Assembly: GCA_024698705.1 (NCBI GenBank)
Contig: JAILQX010000027.1
Coordinates: 1 to 64,000 of the forward strand
DNA: 64,000 bases
Direction of reading: 5' to 3'
From: Lachnospiraceae bacterium
Lineage (GTDB): Bacteria > Bacillota > Clostridia > Lachnospirales > Lachnospiraceae
Each line of letters starts with the position of its first letter. Within the stretch, counting starts at the first letter, position 1. The position numbers were made by a program, and so were the translations under genes. The notes beneath the pieces were generated by a model, which saw nothing but the letters and a program-made list of their open reading frames with translations, searched no databases and had not been told where the DNA came from. This document shows, piece after piece, positions 1 through 9,632 of this stretch.

Positions 1-1
1 A

Positions 2-466
<465 letters not shown>

Positions 467-493
467 GCAACGATCACAAAGACATAAATTAAA

Positions 494-536
494 AAGGCGA
501 GGGCGTCTTTAGTGTGAACAGCACTGAAGATGCCTT
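494..536 (+). promoter_or_regulatory. Leader element and hairpin before glnN
   Basis: A 21-base element starting AAGGCGAGGGCGTCTTTAGT (494-514) begins this leader. It contains the left arm of a 13-bp stem (502-514 with 522-534, two G-T pairs) with a 7-base loop. AAGGC occurs in two overlapping registers, either of which could pair with GCCTT at 532-536. The run of T after it is weak, so it is not a convincing terminator as it stands. The same element occurs before purA (6627-6647), with 17 of 21 bases identical. A weak promoter (TTGTAT 459-464, 18-base gap, CATAAA 483-488) would start RNA near 495, at the element. A role in nitrogen control is inferred only from the genes it precedes. Confidence 0.55.
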
Positions 537-575
537 CCGCTGTTTTAATCAAAAATCTTCAAAGGAGGCAAAATT

Positions 576-2669
576 ATGAAAAATGTAAATGACTATTTCG
601 GCAGTCTGGTATTTGATGACCGAGTAATGAAAGCCATGCTTTCGGCAGACATCTACGCATCGCTCAAGAAGACGATAGACGAGGAAAGCAGGCTTGATCC
701 CAAGGTCGCGGATGCAGTTGCCACAGCCATGAAGGAGTGGGCGCTTTCAAAAGGAGCGACACATTTTACACATTGGTTCCAGCCGTTGACGGGAATCACA
801 GCGGAGAAGCATGACAGCTTTATCAGTCCTGCACCGGATGGCGGTGTCATCATGGAATTTGACGGAAAGGAACTGATCAAGGGCGAGCCGGATGCATCTT
901 CATTCCCCAGTGGCGGACTCAGAGCTACCTTTGAAGCAAGAGGTTATACAGCATGGGATCCCACAAGTTACGCATTCATAAAAGACAAATGTCTGTGCAT
1001 TCCCACCGCATTCTGTTCGTACGGCGGTCACGCACTTGATAAAAAGACACCGCTCTTAAGATCGATGGAAGCACTCAGCAAACAGTCGATCAGGATACTT
1101 AAGCTCTTCGGCAAGACGACCAAATGTGTCAAGACCAGTGTCGGACCCGAGCAGGAGTATTTCCTTATCACAAGAGAAATGTACAATCAGCGTCCGGACT
1201 TAAGATTCACAGGAAGAACCCTTTTCGGTACAAAGCCGCCGAAGGGCCAGGAAATGGACGATCATTATTTCGGAGCCATCAAGCCGAGAGTAGCCGCATA
1301 TATGGCCGAACTCAACGAAGAACTCTGGAAGCTCGGTATACTTGCGAAAACCGAGCACAATGAGGTGGCACCGGCACAGCACGAGCTGGCACCTATCTAT
1401 TCGACAACCAATGTGGCAACGGATCACAACCAGCTGACCATGGAGATAATGCAGAAGGTTGCGGCAAAGCACGGACTTGTATGTCTGCTTCATGAGAAAC
1501 CGTTTGCCGGAGTAAACGGAAGCGGTAAGCACAACAACTGGTCCATGTCAACAGCCGAGGGACAGAACCTTCTTTCGCCCGGCGATACACCGTATGACAA
1601 TGCGCAGTTTTTGCTTTTCCTCTGTGCTGTGATCAAGGCAGTGGACGAGTATCAGGATCTGCTCAGACTCTCAGTCGCAACAGCCGGAAACGATCACAGA
1701 CTCGGAGCAAATGAAGCACCTCCGGCCGTGATATCAATGTTCCTGGGAGACGAACTGAATGCAGTACTTGATGCCATAGAAAATGACACACCTTATGCGG
1801 GAGTCGATAAGACGCCCATAAAGCTCGGAGTAAATGTACTGCCCAGAGTAAGCAAGGATTCAACAGACAGGAACAGAACTTCACCTTTTGCATTTACGGG
1901 CAATAAGTTCGAGTTCAGGATGCTCGGGTCATCAAACAGTATCGCATGTGCAAATATAATGCTCAACTCCGCAGTAGCGGAAGTGCTCAAAGAGTTTGCC
2001 GATGAGCTTGAAGGCGCAGATAAGTTTGAAGACAGTCTGCATGAACTGATAAAGGAAACCATAAAGAAACATAAGAGGATCATCTTTAACGGCAACGGCT
2101 ATGATGACAAATGGATCGAAGAGGCTACCAAGGTAAGAGGTCTTTCAAACTTAAGGACAACAGCCGATGCAATGCCACGCATACTTGATAAGAAAAATGT
2201 TGAGATGCTCACGGGACTTGGAGTATTTACGGAGGATGAGATCAGATCGCGTTATGAGATCATGCTTGAGAACTACTGCAAGACGATAATCATAGAAGCC
2301 AACACGATGATCGAGATGGCAAAGACACAGATCGCACCGGCGGTTGAATCATTTACCGCAGAGCTGGCAAAGAACGCAGCTTACAAGAAGGCGGTCGACC
2401 CGAACCTTGCATGTGAATATGAGGTAGGACTTGTAAGAAAGCTCTCTTCACTGACAGACAGGATCATGGCAAAGGTTGAGGAATTAAAGGATGCCGTTAT
2501 TTATCTTGACAGGGCAGAGGACATCGGATCCGAAGCTGATATGATCAGGGACACGGTACTTGTCAAAATGGGCGAGTTGAGACTTGCCTGCGACGAAGCA
2601 GAGGTAGTTACCGATAAGAGGTATTGGCCATACCCTTCTTACGGAGATCTGCTTTTCGGAGTTTATTAA
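576..2669 (+). CDS. glnN: Glutamine synthetase type III
   Basis: ATP-dependent synthesis of glutamine from glutamate and ammonia in the cytoplasm. At 697 residues it has the length of the GSIII family, much longer than GSI (about 450). Visible active-site segments in order are [10 protein letters not shown] (about residue 190), [17 protein letters not shown] (about 260), [18 protein letters not shown] (about 310) and [17 protein letters not shown] (about 435). The C-terminal third is rich in charged helices. The start is supported by an AAAGGAGG site eight bases upstream. It follows gdhA and leads a run of glutamine-using enzymes, which suggests it supplies them. The leader hairpin shared with purA is the likely control point. 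Confidence 0.96.
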   Translation: MKNVNDYFGSLVFDDRVMKAMLSADIYASLKKTIDEESRLDPKVADAVATAMKEWALSKGATHFTHWFQPLTGITAEKHDSFISPAPDGGVIMEFDGKELIKGEPDASSFPSGGLRATFEARGYTAWDPTSYAFIKDKCLCIPTAFCSYGGHALDKKTPLLRSMEALSKQSIRILKLFGKTTKCVKTSVGPEQEYFLITREMYNQRPDLRFTGRTLFGTKPPKGQEMDDHYFGAIKPRVAAYMAELNEELWKLGILAKTEHNEVAPAQHELAPIYSTTNVATDHNQLTMEIMQKVAAKHGLVCLLHEKPFAGVNGSGKHNNWSMSTAEGQNLLSPGDTPYDNAQFLLFLCAVIKAVDEYQDLLRLSVATAGNDHRLGANEAPPAVISMFLGDELNAVLDAIENDTPYAGVDKTPIKLGVNVLPRVSKDSTDRNRTSPFAFTGNKFEFRMLGSSNSIACANIMLNSAVAEVLKEFADELEGADKFEDSLHELIKETIKKHKRIIFNGNGYDDKWIEEATKVRGLSNLRTTADAMPRILDKKNVEMLTGLGVFTEDEIRSRYEIMLENYCKTIIIEANTMIEMAKTQIAPAVESFTAELAKNAAYKKAVDPNLACEYEVGLVRKLSSLTDRIMAKVEELKDAVIYLDRAEDIGSEADMIRDTVLVKMGELRLACDEAEVVTDKRYWPYPSYGDLLFGVY

Positions 2670-2729
2670 AATGTAGTGCCCCAAAGGGGCGCTATGCAGC
2701 CACTTCGCTTCGCTATATGCGTGGTGGGT
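2670..2729 (-). repeat. Palindromic intergenic repeat, divergent copy
   Basis: The copy starts one base after the glnN stop. It carries the head hairpin of the repeat family seen at 13066-13171 (AATGTAGTGCCCC, three-base turn, GGGGCGCTA), then TGCAGCCAC and a second weaker inverted repeat (CCAC with GTGG). The second half differs from the 8 kb and 13 kb copies and resembles the GCAGCCAC unit of the repeats at 42335-42462. It may act as a 3' hairpin for glnN RNA. The strand follows the 8 kb copies, which are taken as +. Confidence 0.6.
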
Positions 2730-2794
2730 TAAGATCAGAAGATCATTGCGCAATGATTAAATAAAAAAATTCTAGCTAGGAGACAAAAAAGAAA

Positions 2795-3508
2795 ATGAAA
2801 AAACTGGAAATGGTTTACGAAGGTAAAGCAAAGAAGGTCTTTAAGACCGACGATCAGGAACTGTTCATCGTGGATTACAAGGATGATGCCACGGCATTTA
2901 ACGGATTGAAAAAAGGTACGATCACGGGAAAAGGCGTTATCAACAACAAGCTCAGCAATCATATCATGAAGCTGATCGAAAAAGAAGGGATCCCAACACA
3001 TTTTGTGGAGGAACTCAGTGACAGAGAGACGCTTGTAAAGAAAGTGAGCATCGTACCGTTGGAGGTTATTGTCAGAAATATTGCTGCAGGTTCATTTTCC
3101 AAGCATTACGGTGTGGAAGAGGGCAAGGTGTTCAAAGAACCCGTTGTTGAATTCTCTTATAAAAATGATGCGCTGGGAGATCCGCTGTTAAATACGAGAC
3201 ATGCTTTGGCTTTGGAGATCGCTTCCAGAGAAGAGATTGACACCATCATAGATTATGCACTTCGCATCAATGAGATCATGAAAAGCTTCTGGAAGGAATG
3301 CAACATAACACTGGTTGATTTCAAGATCGAATTCGGAAGAACAAGTGACGGAACCATCATACTCGCAGATGAGATCAGTCCCGACACTTGCAGATTATGG
3401 GACAGCACTACCGGAGAGAAGCTTGATAAGGACAGATTCCGCAGGGATCTCGGCGGTGTTGAGGAAGCGTATGCAGAGGTTATGAAGAGAGTGCTTTCAC
3501 ATGATTAA
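2795..3508 (+). CDS. purC: SAICAR synthetase
   Basis: Phosphoribosylaminoimidazole-succinocarboxamide synthase: ATP-dependent joining of aspartate to CAIR in purine synthesis. The 237-residue length fits the single-domain bacterial family. The N-terminus MKKLEMVYEGKAKKVF carries the classic YEGKAK motif, and the SLPEVIVRN-type segment appears as PLEVIVRNIAAGSF. The substrate and metal region is VDFKIEFGRT followed by LADEISPDTCRLWD. TAGGAG at 2775-2780 is the likely ribosome site, rather distant from the ATG. It overlaps purF by 8 bases, so the two are translated together. Its product is cleaved by PurB, encoded 4.7 kb downstream. Confidence 0.96.
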   Translation: MKKLEMVYEGKAKKVFKTDDQELFIVDYKDDATAFNGLKKGTITGKGVINNKLSNHIMKLIEKEGIPTHFVEELSDRETLVKKVSIVPLEVIVRNIAAGSFSKHYGVEEGKVFKEPVVEFSYKNDALGDPLLNTRHALALEIASREEIDTIIDYALRINEIMKSFWKECNITLVDFKIEFGRTSDGTIILADEISPDTCRLWDSTTGEKLDKDRFRRDLGGVEEAYAEVMKRVLSHD

Positions 3509-4937
3509 AGACAGGCAGGATGAGCATCCTCACGAGGAGTGTGGGGTGTTCGGTATATTTGCTGAAAAGAAGACAGATGTTGCGATGCTAGCTTACTACG
3601 GACTGTTTGCCCTGCAGCACAGGGGACAGGAAAGTGCCGGGATGGTTGTCAACGATGACGGAGTTTTCACGGCACACAAGGACGAAGGTCTGGTCAATGA
3701 AGTATTTACTCACGAGAAACTGAAACAGCTCGGAGAAGGCAACATTGTAGTAGGTCATGTAAGATATGCGACGACGGGTGCGGATTGTGTACGCAATGCG
3801 CAGCCGCTCGTCATAAATCACCATAAGGGTCGTATGGCGCTGGCCCACAACGGCAACCTGACCAATTCGTATGAACTCAGGGAGGAACTGGAGAGAAACG
3901 GTTCCATATTTCATACAACAACGGACAGTGAGGCCATTGCATATATCATAGTGCAGGAGCGGTTAAAGAGCGCATCCATAGAGGAAGCCGTATACAGGGC
4001 AATGGGCAGGCTTGAAGGAGCATATTCGCTTGTGATATCTTCACCGTCCAAGCTGATCGCGGTGAGAGATCCTCACGGATTCAGACCGCTGTGCATGGGA
4101 GAAACAGCAGACGGAAACATCTGCTTTGCCTCGGAATCCTGTGCACTTGATGCGATAAATGCAAGGTTTGTAAGGGATATCATACCCGGTGAGATAGTGG
4201 TGGTAAGCACAGAAGGTGTAAGGTCGGATACTCGCAGGTCCGGCAGCGCACCCAAATCTCTGTGTGCATTCGAATTTGTATATTTTGCAAGACCGGATTC
4301 GGTCATTGACGGGGTGCCTGTAAATACGGCCAGACGAAGAGCGGGAGAGTTTCTTGCAAAAGAGCATCCGGTGGAGGCCGACATCGTTATAGGAGTTCCC
4401 GATTCGGGGCTGGATGCGGCTCTGGGTTATTCAAAAGCATCGGGGATCGATTATGCTGTCGGTTTTACAAAGAACCGATATGTGGGAAGGACTTTTATAA
4501 GCCCCACACAGGAACAGAGAGAAGAAGGGGTCAATATAAAACTGAACCCCATCAGAAATGTGGTAGAAGGCAAAAGAATAGTATTGGTGGACGATTCCAT
4601 AGTAAGGGGAACAACATGCAGAGGCATCATTGAGATGCTGAAAAAAGCAGGTGCAAAAGAGATACATATGAGGATAAGCGCACCGCCTTTTATTGCCCCC
4701 TGTTATTACGGTACGGATATAGACAGTTCGGGTGATCTGATAGCAAACCATCACAGCGTGGAACAGATCGCGGATATCATAGGAGTGGATTCGCTTGGAT
4801 ACCTGAGCATAGATAATCTCATAAGAATAGCCGGAGGCTACGGAGACATGTGTACCGCGTGCTTTAGCGGCAAATATCCCACACCGATTGGAAATACGAA
4901 AAAGAACAGATTTGAGACCAGGATCTCGGAATCCTAA
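3501..4937 (+). CDS. purF: Amidophosphoribosyltransferase
   Basis: First committed step of purine synthesis: glutamine amide nitrogen is moved to PRPP. The N-terminus MIKDRQDEHPHEECGVFGIF shows a 13-residue propeptide before the nucleophile Cys14, as in the Bacillus-type enzyme. The class II glutaminase domain is followed by a phosphoribosyltransferase domain with the PRPP loop VLVDDSIVRGTT (about residue 360). Cysteines consistent with the structural [4Fe-4S] cluster of that type are present in SLCAFEF, IAPCYYG and MCTACFSGKYP, implying oxygen sensitivity. The start overlaps purC, which suggests translational coupling. The 478-residue length is typical. Confidence 0.97.
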   Translation: MIKDRQDEHPHEECGVFGIFAEKKTDVAMLAYYGLFALQHRGQESAGMVVNDDGVFTAHKDEGLVNEVFTHEKLKQLGEGNIVVGHVRYATTGADCVRNAQPLVINHHKGRMALAHNGNLTNSYELREELERNGSIFHTTTDSEAIAYIIVQERLKSASIEEAVYRAMGRLEGAYSLVISSPSKLIAVRDPHGFRPLCMGETADGNICFASESCALDAINARFVRDIIPGEIVVVSTEGVRSDTRRSGSAPKSLCAFEFVYFARPDSVIDGVPVNTARRRAGEFLAKEHPVEADIVIGVPDSGLDAALGYSKASGIDYAVGFTKNRYVGRTFISPTQEQREEGVNIKLNPIRNVVEGKRIVLVDDSIVRGTTCRGIIEMLKKAGAKEIHMRISAPPFIAPCYYGTDIDSSGDLIANHHSVEQIADIIGVDSLGYLSIDNLIRIAGGYGDMCTACFSGKYPTPIGNTKKNRFETRISES

Positions 4938-4964
4938 TAAATGATCAAAGCTTGGAGGTTTTTT

Positions 4965-6548
4965 ATGTGTTCCATCATGTGTTACACAGGTAAATATATT
5001 GATAAGGATAAGTTTTTGGAAGGATTTGAAAAAACGGTTTCCAGAGGACCCGATATGAGCCGTATCAAAGATACGGGAAACGGACTTATGGGCTTTCACA
5101 GACTTTCCATCATGGGACTTACTGACGAAGGCATGCAGCCGTTTGAACTGGACGGCAGCCATGTGATATGCAACGGAGAGTTGTACGGATTTGAATCCAT
5201 GAGGGAAGACCTTATCAAAAAGGGTTATACATTTGCAAGCGACAGCGATTGTGAAATATTGTTACCCCTCTATAAGGAGTACGGTACCGACATGTTTGCA
5301 ATGCTGGACGCGGAATTCGCATGTGTCATATATGACGGAGAGACCTCTGAATTTATAGCAGCAAGGGATCCCATAGGGATCAGGCCGCTGTATTACGGAT
5401 ATGATGATAACGGAAATATGGTATTGGCAAGTGAAGCCAAGAACCTCACGAATATATGCAGTAAGATAATGCCGTTTCCTCCCGGCTTCTTCTGCAAAAA
5501 CGGTGAATTCACCTGTTACAATGATATTGCAACCCCGCAGACGGTTTTGGGTGATGATCTTGAAACCGTATGCAGCAATATACATGACAAACTTACGGAA
5601 GGTGTCCGCAAAAGGCTCATAGCCGATGCCAAGGTGGGATTTCTCCTTTCCGGAGGACTTGATTCATCACTTGTATGTGCGATAGCCGCCAAGGAGCTCA
5701 AACAGCCGATCAGGACATTTGCGATAGGCATGAGCGAGGATGCGATCGACCTTAAGTATGCAAAGCAGGTAGCGGATTTTATAGGAAGTGAACATACCGA
5801 GGTTTACATGACACCCGATGAGGTCATCTCATCACTGGAAGATGTAGTTCATCTTCTCGGAACATATGATATAACAACGATAAGAGCGAGCATGGGTATG
5901 TACCTTGTGTGCAAGGCCATTCACGAGCAGACTGACATAAGGGTGCTGCTTACCGGAGAGATATCGGATGAACTGTTCGGATATAAATATACCGATTTTG
6001 CACCGGACGCAGATGCATTTCAGAAAGAATCGGAAAAGAGGATCCGAGAACTTCACATGTACGATGTTCTGAGGGCGGACAGATGTATATCTGTAAACTC
6101 GCTTGAAGCAAGAGTGCCCTTCGGAGATCTGGATTTTGTAAAATACGTGATGGCGATCGATCCGAAGTTAAAGATAAACACATATAACAAAGGAAAATAT
6201 CTTTTAAGACATGCATTTGAGAAGGACGGCTGTCTGCCGGAGGAGATACTCTGGAGGGAGAAGGCAGCTTTTTCGGATGCAGTGGGACATTCGATGGTCG
6301 ATTATCTCAAGGAGTACGCCGAGAAGCAGTATACCGATGAGGAATTTGCCGCAAAGGCAAAGAAGTATACATATGCGACACCATTTACAAAGGAGTCGCT
6401 TTTGTACAGAGAGATATTTGAAAAATACTATGAAGGTCAGGCCGAGATGGTCGTTGACTTCTGGATGCCCAACAAGGAGTGGGAAGGCTGCAACGTAAAC
6501 GATCCTTCAGCAAGAGTTCTGTCGAATTACGGAGCAAGTGCGATATAA
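4965..6548 (+). CDS. asnB: Asparagine synthetase (glutamine-hydrolysing)
   Basis: Moves glutamine amide nitrogen to aspartate with ATP. The start is placed at 4965, not at the upstream in-frame ATG at 4941. Only this start puts the nucleophile cysteine at residue 2 (MCSIMCYTG), and GGAGG at 4954-4958 is well spaced for it. That gives 527 residues. The N-terminal class II glutaminase domain shows RGPD, FHRLSIMG and CNGEL. The synthetase domain shows the pyrophosphatase loop LLSGGLDSSLVCAIA (about residue 230), then LTGEISDELFGY and SLEARVPFGD. It lies 27 bases after purF and is probably the last gene of a purC-purF-asnB unit. A non-asparagine amide product cannot be excluded by sequence alone, but all AsnB core motifs are present. 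Confidence 0.92.
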   Translation: MCSIMCYTGKYIDKDKFLEGFEKTVSRGPDMSRIKDTGNGLMGFHRLSIMGLTDEGMQPFELDGSHVICNGELYGFESMREDLIKKGYTFASDSDCEILLPLYKEYGTDMFAMLDAEFACVIYDGETSEFIAARDPIGIRPLYYGYDDNGNMVLASEAKNLTNICSKIMPFPPGFFCKNGEFTCYNDIATPQTVLGDDLETVCSNIHDKLTEGVRKRLIADAKVGFLLSGGLDSSLVCAIAAKELKQPIRTFAIGMSEDAIDLKYAKQVADFIGSEHTEVYMTPDEVISSLEDVVHLLGTYDITTIRASMGMYLVCKAIHEQTDIRVLLTGEISDELFGYKYTDFAPDADAFQKESEKRIRELHMYDVLRADRCISVNSLEARVPFGDLDFVKYVMAIDPKLKINTYNKGKYLLRHAFEKDGCLPEEILWREKAAFSDAVGHSMVDYLKEYAEKQYTDEEFAAKAKKYTYATPFTKESLLYREIFEKYYEGQAEMVVDFWMPNKEWEGCNVNDPSARVLSNYGASAI

Positions 6549-6589
6549 AAGGGTACCTGAATCTGAAACATAAAAATATACGGTTTGCA

Positions 6590-6617
6590 TTGACAAATTT
6601 GCCATATAGGGTATAAT
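6590..6617 (+). promoter_or_regulatory. Strong promoter for purA
   Basis: Consensus -35 TTGACA (6590-6595), 16-base spacing, and consensus -10 TATAAT (6612-6617). Transcription would begin near 6624, three bases before the leader element. This is the best match to a housekeeping promoter in the nitrogen island. Confidence 0.85.
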
Positions 6618-6626
6618 CTTCGTGTG

Positions 6627-6678
6627 AAGGCAAAGGCGTCTTCAGTATTAGTACTGAAGGGGCCTTTATCTTTTTTTG
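6627..6678 (+). terminator. Attenuator-like terminator in the purA leader
   Basis: The leader element AAGGCAAAGGCGTCTTCAGT starts at 6627. A 16-bp stem with one mismatch (6632-6647 with 6652-6667) and a four-base loop is followed by ATCTTTTTTT, the form of an intrinsic terminator. It lies after the promoter and 54 bases before purA, so it should stop most transcripts unless disrupted. The doubled AAGGC allows a shifted pairing. A second small hairpin (CGGCCC 6688-6693 with GGGCCG 6705-6710) lies between it and the ribosome site. No known riboswitch was recognised. An antiterminator protein or RNA switch is inferred. Confidence 0.7.
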
Positions 6679-6731
6679 TAAACATGCCGGCCCGTTCGCC
6701 TACAGGGCCGCATTGAGCGGAGGTTTAATTT

Positions 6732-8012
6732 ATGTCTAATTGTGCAATTGTTGGAATCAACTGGGGAGATGAAGGAAAGGGAAGAATGGTCGACCTTCTG
6801 ACGGAGAAGTTCGATGTCGTTGTCCGTTTTCAGGGCGGTGGAAATGCCGGCCATACGGTTATCAACGACAGAGGAAAGTTTGCCCTTCATCTGCTTCCGT
6901 CAGGTATCTTCAGGGATGGTGTTGTCAATATCCTTGGCAACGGTGTGGCTCTGGATCCTGAAAATCTTTGGGCTGAGATGAAGGATATCATGGATAAGGG
7001 AGTTGAGATATCGCCGAAGAATCTTAAGATAAGCAATCGTGCTTCACTTCTTTTACCTTGGCACAGAGAACTCGACGGGCTTGAAGAGCAGCGTCTTGCC
7101 GATAAGAAATACGGTTCTACGAAGCAGGGTATAGCTCCTTTTTATTCTGACAAATATCAGAAGAAAACGATCCTTGCGGGAGAACTGTTCTATCCCGAAG
7201 AAATGAAGAGTCATCTTGCCAATCTGCTTGAGTGGAAGAACCTGACACTCACAAAGGTATACGGTGCGAAGCCATATACCATGGAGGATCTTGAAAAATG
7301 GATCGGTGAGTATTGTGAGAAGATCAAACCGTATGTATGCGATACGGCAGAGTTTCTGGCGGAATCGGAAAAGAGCGGCAAAAAGATATTGTTTGAAGCG
7401 CAACTCGGTTCACTGAGAGATATAGATTTCGGTATTTATCCTTATACGACATCTTCCAATACGTTAGCGGCCTATGCACCCATAGGAGCAGGTGTTCCGT
7501 TTATGAAGATAAACGAGGTTGTCGGTGTTGTTAAGGCTTATTCGACATGCGTAGGTGAAGGGCCGTTCGTATGCGAAATGTTCGGGGACGAAGCCGAAAC
7601 GCTCAGAAAAGAAGGCGCCGAGTATGGTGCAAAAACAGGAAGACCCAGACGTGTAGGACCGGTTGATATAGTTGCCACAAGATACGGAGTCGAATTACAG
7701 GGGGCAACGGACATAGCACTTACAAAGCTTGATGTCTTAAGTTACATGGATAAGATACCCGTCTGCACAAAATACATTGTTAACGGTAAAGAGACCGAAA
7801 GATTCCCGTTCAATACCGAACTGGATCAGGCTGAGCCGGTAATAGAATATATGGATGGCTGGAAATGTGATATTTCCGGTATACGCAACTGGGAAGATCT
7901 TCCGAAACAGGCAAAGGACTATGTTACTTATATAGAAAAGAATATCGGATGCAGGATCAAATACGTTTCCGTTGGTGCCAAGAGAGAAGAGATAATCATA
8001 CGAAATGTGTAG
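6732..8012 (+). CDS. purA: Adenylosuccinate synthetase
   Basis: GTP-dependent joining of aspartate to IMP, the first step from IMP to AMP. The N-terminal motif INWGDEGKGRMVDLL holds the catalytic Asp and the P-loop-like GDEGKG. FQGGGNAGHTV follows, with the catalytic His. TSSNTLAAYAPIGAG and TGRPRRVGPVD are further family blocks, and TKLDVL precedes the GTP-base contact region. The 426-residue length is normal. GCGGAGG upstream supports the start. It is the first gene after its own promoter and attenuator, and purB, which acts on its product, follows across two repeat copies. Confidence 0.97.
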   Translation: MSNCAIVGINWGDEGKGRMVDLLTEKFDVVVRFQGGGNAGHTVINDRGKFALHLLPSGIFRDGVVNILGNGVALDPENLWAEMKDIMDKGVEISPKNLKISNRASLLLPWHRELDGLEEQRLADKKYGSTKQGIAPFYSDKYQKKTILAGELFYPEEMKSHLANLLEWKNLTLTKVYGAKPYTMEDLEKWIGEYCEKIKPYVCDTAEFLAESEKSGKKILFEAQLGSLRDIDFGIYPYTTSSNTLAAYAPIGAGVPFMKINEVVGVVKAYSTCVGEGPFVCEMFGDEAETLRKEGAEYGAKTGRPRRVGPVDIVATRYGVELQGATDIALTKLDVLSYMDKIPVCTKYIVNGKETERFPFNTELDQAEPVIEYMDGWKCDISGIRNWEDLPKQAKDYVTYIEKNIGCRIKYVSVGAKREEIIIRNV

Positions 8013-8090
8013 AAAAGAACGCTCGCCCATGTACAATTCGCCTTCGGCGAGGGGCTCGCGCTACATAATGCTCCTGCGGAGCATTACAAC
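8013..8090 (+). repeat. Palindromic repeat, copy 1 of a tandem pair
   Basis: It begins directly after the purA stop. The first 61 bases match the next unit with a single difference at base 51. It is built of an opening GAACGCTCGCC, a hairpin ATTCGCCTTCGGCGA, the block GGGGCTCGCGCT, and a terminal hairpin ATGCTCCTGCGGAGCAT. The same layout occurs in reverse at 13066-13140, so this is a dispersed element and not local noise. Confidence 0.8.
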
Positions 8091-8165
8091 AAAAGAACGC
8101 TCGCCCATGTACAATTCGCCTTCGGCGAGGGGCTCGCGCTGCATAATGCTCTTATGAGCATTACA
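8091..8165 (+). repeat. Palindromic repeat, copy 2 of a tandem pair
   Basis: It follows copy 1 directly and ends just before the purB ribosome site (AAAGGAG at 8168-8174). The terminal hairpin is altered (ATGCTCTTATGAGCAT) but still pairs, so base changes in the arms have been matched by compensating changes. This points to selection for structure or to movement of structurally intact copies. Confidence 0.8.
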
Positions 8166-8182
8166 TTTAAAGGAGAACATTC

Positions 8183-9598
8183 ATGAAAGATACATATGAA
8201 TCACCCCTGGCATCACGATACGCATCAAAATACATGCTGGGGTTATTCTCATCAGATGAGAGATACAGAACATGGAGAAAATTATGGGTTTCACTTGCAA
8301 GAGCGGAGATGAAACTCGGACTTCCGATCACTGAAGCTCAGGTGGCTGAGCTGGAAGCCCACATCGATGATATAGACTATGATTGCGTCGCAGCCAGAGA
8401 AAAAGAGGTGCGCCACGATGTCATGGCTCATATATATGCTTACGGTAAGGTAGCACCTTCGGCAGCGGGAATAATACATCTCGGTGCCACAAGCTGTTAT
8501 GTAACGGACAATGCGGATCTTGTCATTTACAGGGACGCCCTTCGTTATCTGCGTAAGGAACTGTTGAAGGTGATCAGGAATCTGGCTGATTTTGCAGAGC
8601 AGTACAAGGCACTTCCGACACTCGGCTATACTCATTTTCAGCCCGCGCAGCCGGTTACCGTGGGTAAGCGTGCGACACTCTGGATGCAGGATCTTATCGC
8701 TGATATAGATGAGATAGATTTTGCGATAAAGGGCATAAAGTTCCTTGGCTGCAGAGGTACAACAGGTACGGAAGCAAGCTTTATGGATCTGTATGAAAAG
8801 GATACAGCCAAGATCGATGAAATGAACAGGCTCATTGCTGCAGACTTCGGATTTGAAGAATGCTTTGATGTATGCGGTCAGACTTATCCCAGAAAGGTTG
8901 ACAGCAGGATAATGAGTGCCCTCTCCGCTATAGCACAGAGCTGCTACCGTATGGGCAATGACATAAGACTTTTACAGCACGATCATCAGATCGAAGAGCC
9001 TTTTGAGAAGAACCAGATAGGTTCATCAGCCATGGCTTACAAACGTAATCCGATGCGTTCGGAGCGTATGTGTTCACTTGCACGTTACCTGATGTGCGAC
9101 AGCATGAACACAGCCATGACGGCTTCTGTACAGTGGCTTGAGCGTACACTTGACGATTCGGCCAACAGAAGGATCTCTCTTCCGGAAGGTTTCCTGTGTG
9201 CGGATGCGATCATACGTCTTGCACAGAACATAACGGATGGGATCCATGTCAATGAAAGTATCATAACAAAAAATCTCGTGGAATATCTGCCTTTCATAGC
9301 AACGGAAAATATCCTAATGGAAGCAGTCAAGAGAGGCGGAGACCGTCAGAGCGTACATGAGGTTATCAGAAGCTGTTCAATGCAGGCCATAGAACAGATC
9401 AACAAAGGCGAAAAAGGAGATCTGCTGAGGCGTCTTGCCGCAAGCGACCAGATAGGGCTTACGGAGGAAGAACTTTCTTCATGCCTGAATCCTGCGGACT
9501 ACATCGGAAGATGCGCGGAACAGGTTGAAAGGATAGTTGCCAAGACGAGACCTCTTACAGAGGGTATAGAAGGCGGAAGTGAAGCTATAAATCTTTAG
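8183..9598 (+). CDS. purB: Adenylosuccinate lyase
   Basis: Removes fumarate from SAICAR (made from the PurC product) and from adenylosuccinate (the PurA product). It belongs to the fumarase/aspartase superfamily. The catalytic-loop signature is [16 protein letters not shown] (about residue 280), with the mobile-loop serine and the substrate lysine. [14 protein letters not shown] (about residue 100) and [16 protein letters not shown] (about residue 150) are the other two conserved blocks. The 471-residue length resembles the longer AMPS lyase subfamily. AAAGGAG supports the start. It forms a likely unit with guaA, 34 bases downstream. Confidence 0.95.
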   Translation: MKDTYESPLASRYASKYMLGLFSSDERYRTWRKLWVSLARAEMKLGLPITEAQVAELEAHIDDIDYDCVAAREKEVRHDVMAHIYAYGKVAPSAAGIIHLGATSCYVTDNADLVIYRDALRYLRKELLKVIRNLADFAEQYKALPTLGYTHFQPAQPVTVGKRATLWMQDLIADIDEIDFAIKGIKFLGCRGTTGTEASFMDLYEKDTAKIDEMNRLIAADFGFEECFDVCGQTYPRKVDSRIMSALSAIAQSCYRMGNDIRLLQHDHQIEEPFEKNQIGSSAMAYKRNPMRSERMCSLARYLMCDSMNTAMTASVQWLERTLDDSANRRISLPEGFLCADAIIRLAQNITDGIHVNESIITKNLVEYLPFIATENILMEAVKRGGDRQSVHEVIRSCSMQAIEQINKGEKGDLLRRLAASDQIGLTEEELSSCLNPADYIGRCAEQVERIVAKTRPLTEGIEGGSEAINL

Positions 9599-9632
9599 AA
9601 TTCCCCCTTCGGCAGAAAGGATAAAACATATA

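Noticed and set aside
4431-5162. 243-codon antisense frame across the purF-asnB junction
   Set aside because: It lies opposite two well-supported genes and its translation has no recognisable fold.
8013-8165. Riboswitch or T-box before purB
   Set aside because: The sequence is two copies of a repeat found elsewhere in reverse orientation, with no known purine riboswitch core.
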